A stretch of 64,000 nt of DNA from Chryseobacterium viscerum (lineage in GTDB: Bacteria; Bacteroidota; Bacteroidia; Flavobacteriales; Weeksellaceae): positions 2,852,001-2,916,000 of the forward strand of contig NZ_JAPDFT010000001.1 of NCBI RefSeq assembly GCF_025949665.1, read 5' to 3'. The position numbers and the translations under genes were made by a program. Of this stretch, positions 25,152 to 34,334 are shown piece by piece. Below the pieces are notes generated by a model. That model ran no database searches. It was not told the DNA's origin and saw only the letters and a list, made by a program, of their open reading frames with translations. Numbering within the stretch: the first letter of the stretch is position 1; each line of letters begins with the position of its first letter.

Positions 25152-27431
25152 ATGAATTTGGGGAAATACAAAAATTTAATTTTCTACATTACTACCATCG
25201 CAGTCTTTTCGTGTCTGATGTATTATTTCATTATCGAAGGACAGACATTGGAAGTAAAAGAAAATATCGTTGCTAAAACCAGCAGCGGCTCTACCTGGGA
25301 GAATTTCCTGGAATCATTTAAAACCAACCTTCACCATCCGCTTGCATTATTATTGGCGCAAATCGTCACCATTATTATGACAGCAAGGCTTTTCGGGTGG
25401 ATTTGTATGAAAATAAAACAGCCCACTGTAATCGGAGAAATGATTGCAGGTATTGTGCTGGGGCCATCACTCGTGGGAATGTATTTCCCTGAGTTTTCAG
25501 CATTTCTTTTCCCAAAAGAATCATTAGGTAATCTTCAGTTTCTGAGTCAGATAGGTCTTATCCTTTTCATGTATATTGTAGGAATGGAGCTGGATCTGAG
25601 TGTATTAAGAAAAAAAGCTCATGATGCTGTAGTCATCAGCCATGCGAGTATTATTATTCCTTTTGCTTTGGGAATAGGACTTTCTTATTTTGTTTATCAG
25701 GAATTTGCACCGGAGGGTATCCAGTTTACTTCTTTTGCCTTATTCATCGCTATTTCTATGAGTATTACAGCGTTTCCTGTACTGGCAAGAATTGTGCAGG
25801 AGAGAAACCTACAGAAAACCAAACTTGGAACTATTGTTATTACCTGTGCGGCTGCAGATGACATTACTGCATGGTGTATTCTTGCTGCAGTAATTGCCAT
25901 TGTAAAAGCAGGTTCTTTCGCCAGTTCTATCTATGTAATCATTATGGCAATTGCCTATGTATTTTTAATGATTAAAATTGTCAGACCTTTTCTGAAAAGA
26001 ATTGGAGACCTTCAGGCAGGAAAAAATACAATCAGCAAGCCTATGGTGGCTATTTTCTTTCTGACACTGATTTTGTCTGCATATGCTACTGAAGTAATTG
26101 GTATTCATGCGTTATTCGGTGCTTTTATGGCGGGAGCTATTATGCCGGAGAATACGAAATTCCGTACGCTTTTTATTGATAAAGTAGAGGATGTGGCCTT
26201 GGTGCTTCTGCTACCGTTGTTCTTTGTATTTACAGGACTTCGGACCCAAATCGGACTTCTGAATGACAGCCATCTATGGATGACGGCAGGATTCATTATT
26301 CTGACCGCTGTTCTCGGAAAGTTTGCTGGAAGTGCTCTCACCGCTAGATTTGTAGGGATTAACTGGAAGGAAAGCTTAACGATCGGAGCTCTGATGAATA
26401 CAAGAGGACTTATGGAACTTATCGTACTGAATATTGGATATGACCTAGGAGTTTTAAGCCCTGAAATTTTCGCAATGCTTGTGATCATGGCGCTTTTCAC
26501 CACTTTTATGACAGGGCCTGCCTTAGACTTTATTAATTTTATTTTTAAATCTAAAAAAAATCAGGACGAACCCATTCATGAAAATGATTCCAAGTACCGT
26601 GTTCTTCTCTCTTTTGATAAACCGGAATCAGGAAGTACTCTCTTAAAACTGGCTCACAATTTCACTCATAAAATGAATGGCAACAAAAGCATCACCGCCA
26701 TGAATATTGCTCCGGTAGATGAAATGCATGCCTATGATATCAACGAGTACGAGGATTCACAATTTCAGAATGTGATTGAAACCTCTCATGATCTTAATCT
26801 GGAGGTTACTACCCTCTTCAAAGCCTCTACTGATATTGAAAGTGATCTCACTAATATTACCAATAAAGGGCATTATGATCTTTTGCTCATCATGCTTGGA
26901 AAATCCATGTATGAAGGAAGTTTATTGGGTCGTTTGCTAGGTTTTACAACGAAGATCATCAATCCAGAAAAACTTCTGAATACGGTAAAAGGTAAAGGAA
27001 ACATTTTCAACAATTCTCCTTTTGACGATTTTACGCTTCAGATTCTGGACAAAACCAATATTCCTGTGGGAATTTTGGTGGAAAAAGATTTTAAAGCAGC
27101 AGATAAAGTATTTGTTCCGATCTTTAATCTGAGTGATTTTTACCTTCTTGAATATGCTAAAAGGCTTATCAACAATAATAATTCTCAAATTATCATTCTG
27201 GATGCTGCAGGACAGATCCGAAACAATATTGAGGTGAAAGAACTGATCAGAAGTATTGAGCAGGTTGCTCCTAATCATATCACTCTGTACAATGAGAAAA
27301 AGATTGAGAAAGAGTTTCTGAATTCTCAGGATCTGATGCTGATCAGCAGTAAAAGCTGGAAAAACCTGATTGATACAAAAAGTCTCTGGCTTTCTGATAT
27401 CCCATCTACATTAATAATTTCAAACCCATAG
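25152..27431 (+). CDS. CPA2 family cation:proton antiporter (Kef-like)
   Basis: A 759-aa inner-membrane protein. After one N-terminal helix and a periplasmic loop, residues about 70-455 form the Na+/H+ exchanger domain with some 12 helices. Family motifs seen are PTVIGEMIAGIVLGPSLVG, LFMYIVGMELDL, CAAADDITAWCIL (the Asp-Asp ion site), FGAFMAGAIMPE and GALMNTRGLMELIVLNIG. The C-terminal 290 residues are cytoplasmic and resemble a degenerate universal-stress-protein pair, as in other Bacteroidetes homologues. Ion specificity cannot be read. Confidence 0.9.
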   Translation: MNLGKYKNLIFYITTIAVFSCLMYYFIIEGQTLEVKENIVAKTSSGSTWENFLESFKTNLHHPLALLLAQIVTIIMTARLFGWICMKIKQPTVIGEMIAGIVLGPSLVGMYFPEFSAFLFPKESLGNLQFLSQIGLILFMYIVGMELDLSVLRKKAHDAVVISHASIIIPFALGIGLSYFVYQEFAPEGIQFTSFALFIAISMSITAFPVLARIVQERNLQKTKLGTIVITCAAADDITAWCILAAVIAIVKAGSFASSIYVIIMAIAYVFLMIKIVRPFLKRIGDLQAGKNTISKPMVAIFFLTLILSAYATEVIGIHALFGAFMAGAIMPENTKFRTLFIDKVEDVALVLLLPLFFVFTGLRTQIGLLNDSHLWMTAGFIILTAVLGKFAGSALTARFVGINWKESLTIGALMNTRGLMELIVLNIGYDLGVLSPEIFAMLVIMALFTTFMTGPALDFINFIFKSKKNQDEPIHENDSKYRVLLSFDKPESGSTLLKLAHNFTHKMNGNKSITAMNIAPVDEMHAYDINEYEDSQFQNVIETSHDLNLEVTTLFKASTDIESDLTNITNKGHYDLLLIMLGKSMYEGSLLGRLLGFTTKIINPEKLLNTVKGKGNIFNNSPFDDFTLQILDKTNIPVGILVEKDFKAADKVFVPIFNLSDFYLLEYAKRLINNNNSQIIILDAAGQIRNNIEVKELIRSIEQVAPNHITLYNEKKIEKEFLNSQDLMLISSKSWKNLIDTKSLWLSDIPSTLIISNP

Positions 27432-27535
27432 CCCAAATAACACACCGATATTTCTATTTCTACCAGAAGCTGTAAATATTATTCGTTGTCTGTAAAGAAA
27501 AAACGGGTATATTTATAGCTTCAATTTTTTGGGAC

Positions 27536-28021
27536 ATGCTGATTAACAGTGAAAATGGAGTTATAGAGCTGAAAACCTTCAATACACAGCTTTATCGGGA
27601 AATGAGTCTTGATCAGCTGAAGCAGACTGATTTTTATAAAGAAAAGTATCATAATTGCCGGGATGTAAAAACAGGGTATTTTTGGTATTATTTTCAACAT
27701 ATAGAAATAAAAGGATATCAGGTATCTTTCGGTTTGTGTTTTTTCGGAGATCAACTGGACATCATCCATATGAACACGTGGGAAAATGGTGATGCAAAAG
27801 ACTGGAATGAATGGACAGAGGAAAAAGAAATGAAAGTTTTTCACAGAAACAACACCTTTCTCACCCAGATCCTGGAAATCCCTCCAACCCAAAAAAAGAA
27901 AAAACCCTACCCAAGCTGCACCTTCAAGTTTCCCTGGGGAAATGTATGGTCGGTATATGATCCGCGAAGTGCCAGCAGCCTGATGGGAATCAGTTTTAAT
28001 GAAGAGGATAAAAACAAATAA
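27536..28021 (+). CDS. hypothetical protein, 161 aa
   Basis: Unrecognised. Residues 1-161 are soluble and rich in aromatic residues (KTGYFWYYFQHIEIKGYQV, LCFFGDQLDIIHMNTW, SCTFKFPWGNVWSVYDPRSA). No signal peptide or membrane segment is present. An antisense frame of similar length exists, but this strand agrees with the neighbour 34 bases downstream. Confidence 0.6.
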   Translation: MLINSENGVIELKTFNTQLYREMSLDQLKQTDFYKEKYHNCRDVKTGYFWYYFQHIEIKGYQVSFGLCFFGDQLDIIHMNTWENGDAKDWNEWTEEKEMKVFHRNNTFLTQILEIPPTQKKKKPYPSCTFKFPWGNVWSVYDPRSASSLMGISFNEEDKNK

Positions 28022-28055
28022 AAAATAACTTATAACCAAAGAATAAGATCATAGT

Positions 28056-28595
28056 ATGTGCCGATACTCCATGATGGTTTACAAAGGACATTATGCCTGT
28101 TTCAACTGCCAGAAAACTTTCAAACGCCGCCACCTAAAAGATGTGGACCGGGATACTCAGGTTTCTATGGAAGCCAAATGCCCGGAATGTGGAAATCTGA
28201 TGGCCAATATGGGACTCGATTTCAAATCACCGGCAAAAAATGATGATAAACAATGGGCTCACATTCGTGATTTGTATACTGTTGGAATTACTTTTCATTC
28301 GTGTGGATGTTCCGGCCCGGGATATATTCCGCAGGACCGAAAGGCTATTATTGATTATCTGGAAAAAGTTCGTTCAGAGTATATGAAATCTCTCGTATTC
28401 TGGAGATACCGGATAGAGCCTGAAAATAAAAAGGAACGGGAACTGGATTATCAAAAGAACAGCTCACATCTATGGGCCGTAAGCCGTAATGCCTTCAAAG
28501 AAACAGTGACCAATCAGGAAGGAATCAACTATTGGCTCCAGAGAATCAATGAGGTGGAAGAAAGGTTGAATATTATCAAAGCAGATAAGCCATAA
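28056..28595 (+). CDS. zinc-ribbon hypothetical protein, 179 aa
   Basis: Two CxxC pairs, CFNCQKTFKRR (about residues 14-17) and CPECGNLMANMG (about 46-49), can make one zinc ribbon; a later HSCGCSGPGYIP adds two cysteines. The C-terminal half is helical and charged. It is probably cytoplasmic. Role unknown; it may form a pair with the preceding gene (34-base gap). Confidence 0.7.
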   Translation: MCRYSMMVYKGHYACFNCQKTFKRRHLKDVDRDTQVSMEAKCPECGNLMANMGLDFKSPAKNDDKQWAHIRDLYTVGITFHSCGCSGPGYIPQDRKAIIDYLEKVRSEYMKSLVFWRYRIEPENKKERELDYQKNSSHLWAVSRNAFKETVTNQEGINYWLQRINEVEERLNIIKADKP

Positions 28596-28602
28596 CAATC
28601 AT

Positions 28603-29250
28603 TTAATCGGCTAATTCCAGAAGTCTTTTAAAGTCTTCTCTGATCTTTTTCTCCTGCTCATCGGGATAATCCGCACTGAAATTATATCCGCGTCCCGTAG
28701 TAGCATTGATTAAAATAATATTTCCGTTTTCAAAATAATTTCGGGTCATTGTAATTTTTGATTTTCTCAAATCAAATGCTTCCGTATCATTATTTTCTGT
28801 CATTACTTTAGCATCATAGAAAAGCGGTCGGTTATACCTGTAATCTTTCTCGAAAACAAACGATAGCTGTCCGTTCAGAAGATAATATTCTATCAGTTCC
28901 TGCCCCATTTCACCATAATTTCTGGCAATAACTTTTTCCAGTCCTTTATCTGTATAATAAAATGCAGCCTCCCCTCCTTCTGTCGATTCTCCTTCAATAT
29001 TTTTCTTTTGAACAGAGGTCCATTTTGTCATGGAATTGATCCTTTTAAAATTGGCCTGAATAGGTTTCAGCCTGTTTTTTAAGCTCTTACTGTTTGTTGT
29101 ATCCTGTTCGTTGAATGTTTCGTTGATTCTTACAGTATCCTTTGCCTTTGTGGTGAAAAAAACAGATGACTGAGCATTGGACTTCTGAGCATATGCAGAA
29201 CCCAAACTGATCAATACAATGAAAACTCCGTGTAAGAATCTATTTTTCAT
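28603..29250 (-). CDS. exported hypothetical protein, 215 aa
   Basis: The signal peptide MKNRFLHGVFIVLISLGSAYAQ is cleaved near residue 21. The mature part is mixed alpha/beta and acidic at the C terminus (EQEKKIREDFKRLLELAD), with no domain I recognise. It is convergent with the zinc-ribbon gene (7-base gap), and the 550-base spacer upstream contains a dispersed repeat. Confidence 0.7.
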   Translation of the reverse strand: MKNRFLHGVFIVLISLGSAYAQKSNAQSSVFFTTKAKDTVRINETFNEQDTTNSKSLKNRLKPIQANFKRINSMTKWTSVQKKNIEGESTEGGEAAFYYTDKGLEKVIARNYGEMGQELIEYYLLNGQLSFVFEKDYRYNRPLFYDAKVMTENNDTEAFDLRKSKITMTRNYFENGNIILINATTGRGYNFSADYPDEQEKKIREDFKRLLELAD

Positions 29251-29494
29251 GTTTATTGTTTTTTTATAGCTTTAAAATTAATAATAACTTTTGGTTGTAC
29301 TATAATATTATGAAACCACAAATTCACAAAAGTTTTTATTTGCCTGTTATAAGTTACAAATAACTGTTTTAAAAGTACACAAGCTTTGAAACCCTTATAG
29401 CAGCTCAAATTACTACAATACACAATTGGAATGATCAATCTTACCCACACAGCTTGTCATTCTGTAAAGTCTTAGGCAACGATAAAGGCTATTC

Positions 29495-29690
29495 AGATTC
29501 CTACGGAATGACACAATTGCAAGGACCGTCTATCCACACAGTTTGTCATTCCGTAGGAATCCAGCCCGTATTGCATTATTGAAGTATTGGAAAGTCACAA
29601 TTCTGACAAAAACCTCAACTGAAGACGTAACATTCCCTTCCTCTGGAGGGTGGCGAAAATTCAAAGAATTTTTGACGGGGTGGTTTTGCG
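29495..29690. repeat. dispersed two-module intergenic repeat, copy 2 (inverted)
   Basis: Module B (29495-29563, arms GATTCCTACGGAATGACA and TGTCATTCCGTAGGAATC) followed by module A in reverse complement (29617-29687, GAAGACGTAA through GACGGGGTGGTTTT). The rest of the gene-free stretch 29251-29798 shows nothing else; a weak TAGCTTTA box near 29775 may serve the LysM gene. Confidence 0.9.
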
Positions 29691-29798
29691 GATTGCTTTA
29701 AATGCATGTCGTAATTCTACTACAATTTTTAAAATTTAACCCCAAAAATTAATTTCAAATATAGTTTTTTAATAGCTTTATGCGATAATTCACATTGG

Positions 29799-30821
29799 AT
29801 GGAAATTGATTTCTTACAATATCAGGTACGAAATGGAGACACGCTGACCTCTATCGCTTCCCGGTTGGGTATGACTGGTGAGGAATTAAAACTGTTTCAC
29901 AATTCCTGTTGTAAAAGCATGGATAAAGTTTGGCTTGAAAACCTTAACGATGTTGAAAGTATCTTTGTTCCTATCCATTTTAAAACGGAGACAGAAAAAG
30001 AACAGGAAAGAAAAAACAGTCTTCCTGCTCAGTTTTCAGATTCATTTCTTGCTAAAACATATGCTGTTAATGAAACTTTTGAAACTCCGTTTGAATCTCC
30101 GGTTAGTATCGATTATATCATTGAGCTTAATCTTCACAAAGAAAGAAACACAGCCCGGCACATTCTGAGCTACAGTCAGAATGATTTTAAATCTAATGGA
30201 AATACACCTGATGATAAAGTAAGCAGTTTGTCCATTGCCTGTATGAAAAGTATTATGCCTTTTGAGTTTGTGATTGATGAACAGGGTAAAATCACCGGAT
30301 TTGCAGATCATAAGAAAATTACGGATACTTTTTCCAAACAACGCAAAGAACTTGAGGATTTTTACATAGGTGAAGTTTCTCAAAATTTTATGGATGTATT
30401 TGAAAGGAGTATCCAGGATGAATCGTTTTTTTTACAGCAGCTTAAGAGTACACTCCTGTTTCAGACTCTGTTTCCCAAAATAGATTGGTTCCAAAGGAAA
30501 AAGAATTGGACAGAGCCTTTTTATTTTCTGCAGAATTCATTTCCGGTACAGTGTGAACTCAATATTGAACAGTCAAATGATGATGATGACTCTGTTTTGA
30601 CTATTTTAAACGCTAAAATCACAGAACTATGTACTTCACAGGAGATCTCGAGCGGTATTAAACTTAAAGAGTCTGCGCCTGAACCAGCACAGGGAAACAT
30701 CGTATTAGAATACACCACTCACACCAAAAATAAGAATCTTCTTCAGGCCAAAGCTTCGGTTTTACTCAGCCATGAAGAAGTATTTATCCATCAACACCAC
30801 ATCACCATAACACAAGGATAA
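29799..30821 (+). CDS. LysM-domain protein of an effector module
   Basis: A 340-aa protein with an N-terminal LysM domain (residues 6-55, YQVRNGDTLTSIASRLGMTGEELKLFHN) and a long region without a recognisable domain. No signal peptide, so it is not itself exported by Sec. It ends one base before the LysM+DUF4280 gene, which ends three bases before the toxin gene. This gene trio suggests a loading, chaperone or adaptor role for a contractile injection system effector. That is inference from context. Confidence 0.72.
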   Translation: MEIDFLQYQVRNGDTLTSIASRLGMTGEELKLFHNSCCKSMDKVWLENLNDVESIFVPIHFKTETEKEQERKNSLPAQFSDSFLAKTYAVNETFETPFESPVSIDYIIELNLHKERNTARHILSYSQNDFKSNGNTPDDKVSSLSIACMKSIMPFEFVIDEQGKITGFADHKKITDTFSKQRKELEDFYIGEVSQNFMDVFERSIQDESFFLQQLKSTLLFQTLFPKIDWFQRKKNWTEPFYFLQNSFPVQCELNIEQSNDDDDSVLTILNAKITELCTSQEISSGIKLKESAPEPAQGNIVLEYTTHTKNKNLLQAKASVLLSHEEVFIHQHHITITQG

Positions 30822-30822
30822 T

Positions 30823-31674
30823 ATGAAAAATTATGTCACACAAAAAGGCGATACCTTCAGTTCTCTGGCCCGGCAGTTTAAACTGAAAAATGAAGGTGTT
30901 TTAAAGACCTATCATAACCTCCACTGTCCGCCGGAAGATGTCATGCAGGAACCTGTTCCTGGAAAAGCGATTCTTATCCCGGAAGACCCACAGCTTATGG
31001 CTGAGGAAACAGAACCTCAGAATATATCTGCATCTTCTCAGGAAGAGTCTACAGAAGACAGCATTTCTGATGAAGAAAATTCTACGGAAGAACCTTCACA
31101 AAATGAAGAAGAGTCATCCGGAAAAGCAGAACAAAAAACTAATAAAGAAGAAAAGAAAGATAAAAAAGAAGACAGTGGTTCCAGCCCTCATGAAGGAAAA
31201 TATTTCGTTGTGCAGAAAGGAACTGTACAATGCAATCAGGGATTTAAATTCCCAAAATTTAAAGTAACCAGCCACCAGAAACATTACTGGAATGACGGAG
31301 AAGGACAGGCGGATTATCTGGCTGTAACAGAAGATGATCTTCAGCTTGATCCTGCGGCACAACCATTCGGACAGTGTAAACTTAAACCCACTTCCGGAGG
31401 ATACCTTCCCTGTGCTTACGCTCCTGCGGGAAAATGGCAGAAGACTTACGAAAAAGTAAAAGTCATGGAAAAAAGCTGCCTTACAGAAATTTCAGAACTT
31501 ATGTGCAGTACAGGAGGAAAGATAACTATTCTCAAGCACGGACAGCAAAGTGAGACCGGAAAAAGCCATGTTGCAAAAGCAAACACACAGGAACAGCAGG
31601 TTTATAATCCCGTTGTGGATTTTGATGAATTCAAGGAAGATACAAAAGGAACAGATGAACTCTATTACAGCTAA
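30823..31674 (+). CDS. LysM + DUF4280 (PAAR-like) protein
   Basis: A 283-aa protein: LysM-like start (residues 2-50, NYVTQKGDTFSSLARQFKLK), a low-complexity Glu/Ser/Lys linker (60-120), then a DUF4280 domain (about 125-250). The latter carries FVVQKGTVQCNQG, the cysteine in PFGQCKLKP, YLPCAYAPAGKWQ, SCLTEISELMCSTGGKITILKHGQ. DUF4280 is a PAAR-like spike-tip domain found with Bacteroidetes T6SS and related contractile systems. It would sit at the puncturing tip and carry the downstream effector. No structural T6SS genes are in the window. Confidence 0.82.
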   Translation: MKNYVTQKGDTFSSLARQFKLKNEGVLKTYHNLHCPPEDVMQEPVPGKAILIPEDPQLMAEETEPQNISASSQEESTEDSISDEENSTEEPSQNEEESSGKAEQKTNKEEKKDKKEDSGSSPHEGKYFVVQKGTVQCNQGFKFPKFKVTSHQKHYWNDGEGQADYLAVTEDDLQLDPAAQPFGQCKLKPTSGGYLPCAYAPAGKWQKTYEKVKVMEKSCLTEISELMCSTGGKITILKHGQQSETGKSHVAKANTQEQQVYNPVVDFDEFKEDTKGTDELYYS

Positions 31675-31677
31675 ACC

Positions 31678-34329
31678 ATGACAGGAAATATTATCGGGAA
31701 TCAGAATCCTCTGGTAGGAACAACGTACACCTACGAAGTAAAACCTTCCATCCTATCATTTGGACTGAAAGGTGAATATGAATGGTATCTTTACAAGAAA
31801 CAAAAAAACGGAATCTGGAAAGACATCACCAACCAACCTAAAAAGGGCGAAAAAGTAACCTACAAATTTGGAGAAATAGCGCTGGGAATAGAATTTCAAA
31901 TGAAAGTCTACGAGACTAAAAAAGGAATTTTACCAGGACTTCCCACAACGAAAGAATTGGTTGCCAGTATTATATTAATACCTACCAGTAATAAAGTTTC
32001 AAAAATAGATAAAGTAGTACTCTTCAACAGAGGAGGAACGAACGTCAATAAAGCCAGTTATCGTGATACCCTGATTGCTCAGGCTCACTGCATCGCCATG
32101 TTTAACAAAGAGATCGAATTTCATCTTTGGGAAGATGATGCTCCTGGAAAAGGTCATGATGCTGTTATCAATAAAAACAATCGTCATACACGCAGCTACA
32201 AAGCTTTGGTCAATGCAAAAGGTATTGCAGAAGTACAGATACCTCTGATGTCTGATGAAAAAATCCTTCGTCAGGTTGCTAACCAGTTTGTAATGAAAGG
32301 TGACAAAGATGAAGGTGCCAACCATGAATATTATGTAACAGCCACTTACTCCGGAAAAATCCAGGGAGCCAGTCAGGTGAATGTAGATGTGGCCAATCCT
32401 GATTATAAAGGACAGCCTCAAAACCAACCCAAACCTAAGCCTCAACCCGGCACACAGACCCCAAAATTTCCTACAAAACAAGGAGGTGGTCCCAAACAAC
32501 CTGATCCTAAGGGTAATATTATAGAAGCTGTTTTCATTGATGATACCGGAAATGAACTCTCCAAAGTAGCTGTAGGAGATAAAGTAAGAATAAGAATCCA
32601 CTCCAAAAATATGGTGGGAAAACACATCCAATATGTTATCTGGGAATATGATACCACTTCCAATGATGAAGTCTACAGAAGCGGAAATATCAAAATTCCT
32701 GCTGATGTATGTGATACTTCAGGATTTATCATTACCAAAGATATTTTTGGAAAAGGAGTAGACTCCCCTATCGGCGATCCGGATTCTGATAAACAAAATT
32801 ATTTTATAGAAATTATCTCCAAAGATCTCTCTGCGGAATCTCAGAAATTTGGGGTAAATTCGGAAGGTTTGATGCAGGTGGAGAAGGTGAAGAGTGCGGC
32901 GGGGGTGCAGAAGACGCAAGATCCGAAACCAGAAACCGGAAAATGCCCGAATTGTGATAAACCCGTAACAGCAGATGATTTAAAGACCATCTTCCCTAAT
33001 GCCTCGGAAGCCAACAGGAAAATTGTTGCAGACACGTATACCAAATATATGAAGGATTTGGGAATGAATACTTGTTGGAATAAGGCTCACTTTTTTGCAC
33101 AAGCAAAAATAGAATCAGGAGATGCGTTATCTTTAAAAACAGGAGAAGGTTTTAATTATGCTGTAGAAGCGTTACCTGCTGTTCCTTTTAAAGCTTTTCA
33201 GGCAAAAGATAAAAATGGACATATTATTCCTAATGACTTAGCTTTTAAATATGGTAGAATTGATGGAAAAAATATTGAATTATTAAAGACAAAATATAGT
33301 AAACCATCATTAAAATTCCAAACTGCAGATCAAAAAATGATTGCTAATACTGCATATAGCAATAGGAAAGAATTAGGCAATACTGGAGGAGATGATGGGT
33401 GGAATTATAGAGGTCGTGGTATGGTTCAATTAACTGGAAGGGTAAACTATACTAACATTAATACTTATTCTCTTAAGTATTTAAAAATAGATATTTTAAA
33501 AGAATTTGAAAAAGTAGGTACAAGTTTGGAACTCGCTGTTCTTACATCAATGGGATATTTGCACAGAGGGGGAATGCCTAACATTGCAAATGGATGTACA
33601 AATGAAGATTTAATAAGTGCTCTTGTCGGAAATGATGTATTCAACAAAAAAGGAGAATCTATTAATCATGTACCTAAACAGAAAGCTTTTGATGAAATAA
33701 CTTCTAAAGTTTTCAAAGTAAATAATTGTACATATGGTAAAAAACAAGGCAAAACGATACCAGCTAAAAAAGGGAAAGCTCCATGGATGCCTTATGCTTT
33801 AGGAGAAATTGGACAAAAAGCAATCTTAGGAGACAAAAACAACCCTAGAATTAATGAATACTTTAACGCCTCAACTAATGGAAAGGGGCTTAATGAATCT
33901 ACAAATTGGTGTGGTGCATTTACAAGTTGGTGTATGGTACAAGCAGGCTACACTCCTCCACCTTTATCTTGCAGAGCTGCAATGTGGCAGTTTTGGAAAC
34001 AAGATAAGCCAATTTATGGTTCTGCAGCAGTTATTGACTGGGACAGTAATGAAGCAGCAAGTCCTAATGGAAAAGGAGGTGCCGTAGGAGGATCAGGCCA
34101 TATTACTTTTGTAATTGGCATAAGTAAAGATGGAAATCACTATTATTGTGTTGGTGGAAATCAAGGTGGAACAAAAGGTGCTAGAACAGTTAAAATTTCA
34201 AAATATTCAAAAAATGACATAGATTGGTTCGTTATTCCCCCTGATTATTCCCCTGAAGCAGAAGAGTACAAACTAAAAATAATGACATCTGAAGCAGATA
34301 TAGACTCATCTTCATCAACTAGAAGCTAA
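31678..34329 (+). CDS. predicted peptidoglycan-hydrolysing injection-system effector (GH19-like + CHAP-like)
   Basis: An 883-aa protein without signal peptide. Residues 1-240 and about 280-400 look like Ig-like adaptor repeats separated by a Pro/Lys/Gln linker. A CPNCDKPVTADDL metal-knuckle motif (about 421) starts a GH19/lysozyme-like domain: catalytic-type Glu479 in HFFAQAKIESGD and WNYRGRGMVQLTGRVNY. The last 150 residues match the CHAP/TIGR02594 fold: C745 in NWCGAFTSWCMVQ and H808 in GSGHITFVIG. DNA from about 33000 on is visibly more AT-rich than the 5' part, as in toxins whose tips are exchanged. It probably attacks rival cell walls; putative immunity lipoproteins follow 5 bases downstream. 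Confidence 0.8.
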   Translation: MTGNIIGNQNPLVGTTYTYEVKPSILSFGLKGEYEWYLYKKQKNGIWKDITNQPKKGEKVTYKFGEIALGIEFQMKVYETKKGILPGLPTTKELVASIILIPTSNKVSKIDKVVLFNRGGTNVNKASYRDTLIAQAHCIAMFNKEIEFHLWEDDAPGKGHDAVINKNNRHTRSYKALVNAKGIAEVQIPLMSDEKILRQVANQFVMKGDKDEGANHEYYVTATYSGKIQGASQVNVDVANPDYKGQPQNQPKPKPQPGTQTPKFPTKQGGGPKQPDPKGNIIEAVFIDDTGNELSKVAVGDKVRIRIHSKNMVGKHIQYVIWEYDTTSNDEVYRSGNIKIPADVCDTSGFIITKDIFGKGVDSPIGDPDSDKQNYFIEIISKDLSAESQKFGVNSEGLMQVEKVKSAAGVQKTQDPKPETGKCPNCDKPVTADDLKTIFPNASEANRKIVADTYTKYMKDLGMNTCWNKAHFFAQAKIESGDALSLKTGEGFNYAVEALPAVPFKAFQAKDKNGHIIPNDLAFKYGRIDGKNIELLKTKYSKPSLKFQTADQKMIANTAYSNRKELGNTGGDDGWNYRGRGMVQLTGRVNYTNINTYSLKYLKIDILKEFEKVGTSLELAVLTSMGYLHRGGMPNIANGCTNEDLISALVGNDVFNKKGESINHVPKQKAFDEITSKVFKVNNCTYGKKQGKTIPAKKGKAPWMPYALGEIGQKAILGDKNNPRINEYFNASTNGKGLNESTNWCGAFTSWCMVQAGYTPPPLSCRAAMWQFWKQDKPIYGSAAVIDWDSNEAASPNGKGGAVGGSGHITFVIGISKDGNHYYCVGGNQGGTKGARTVKISKYSKNDIDWFVIPPDYSPEAEEYKLKIMTSEADIDSSSSTRS

Positions 34330-34334
34330 AGATT

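Noticed and set aside
27521..28039. 172-codon minus-strand frame opposite the 161-aa gene at 27536
   Set aside because: It mirrors the plus-strand gene almost exactly, lacks recognisable features and disagrees with the direction of the next gene.
29253..29450. 65-codon minus-strand frame upstream of the exported protein gene
   Set aside because: Cysteine- and hydrophobic-rich chance frame in an AT-rich spacer next to a repeat; no promoter, terminator or motif.
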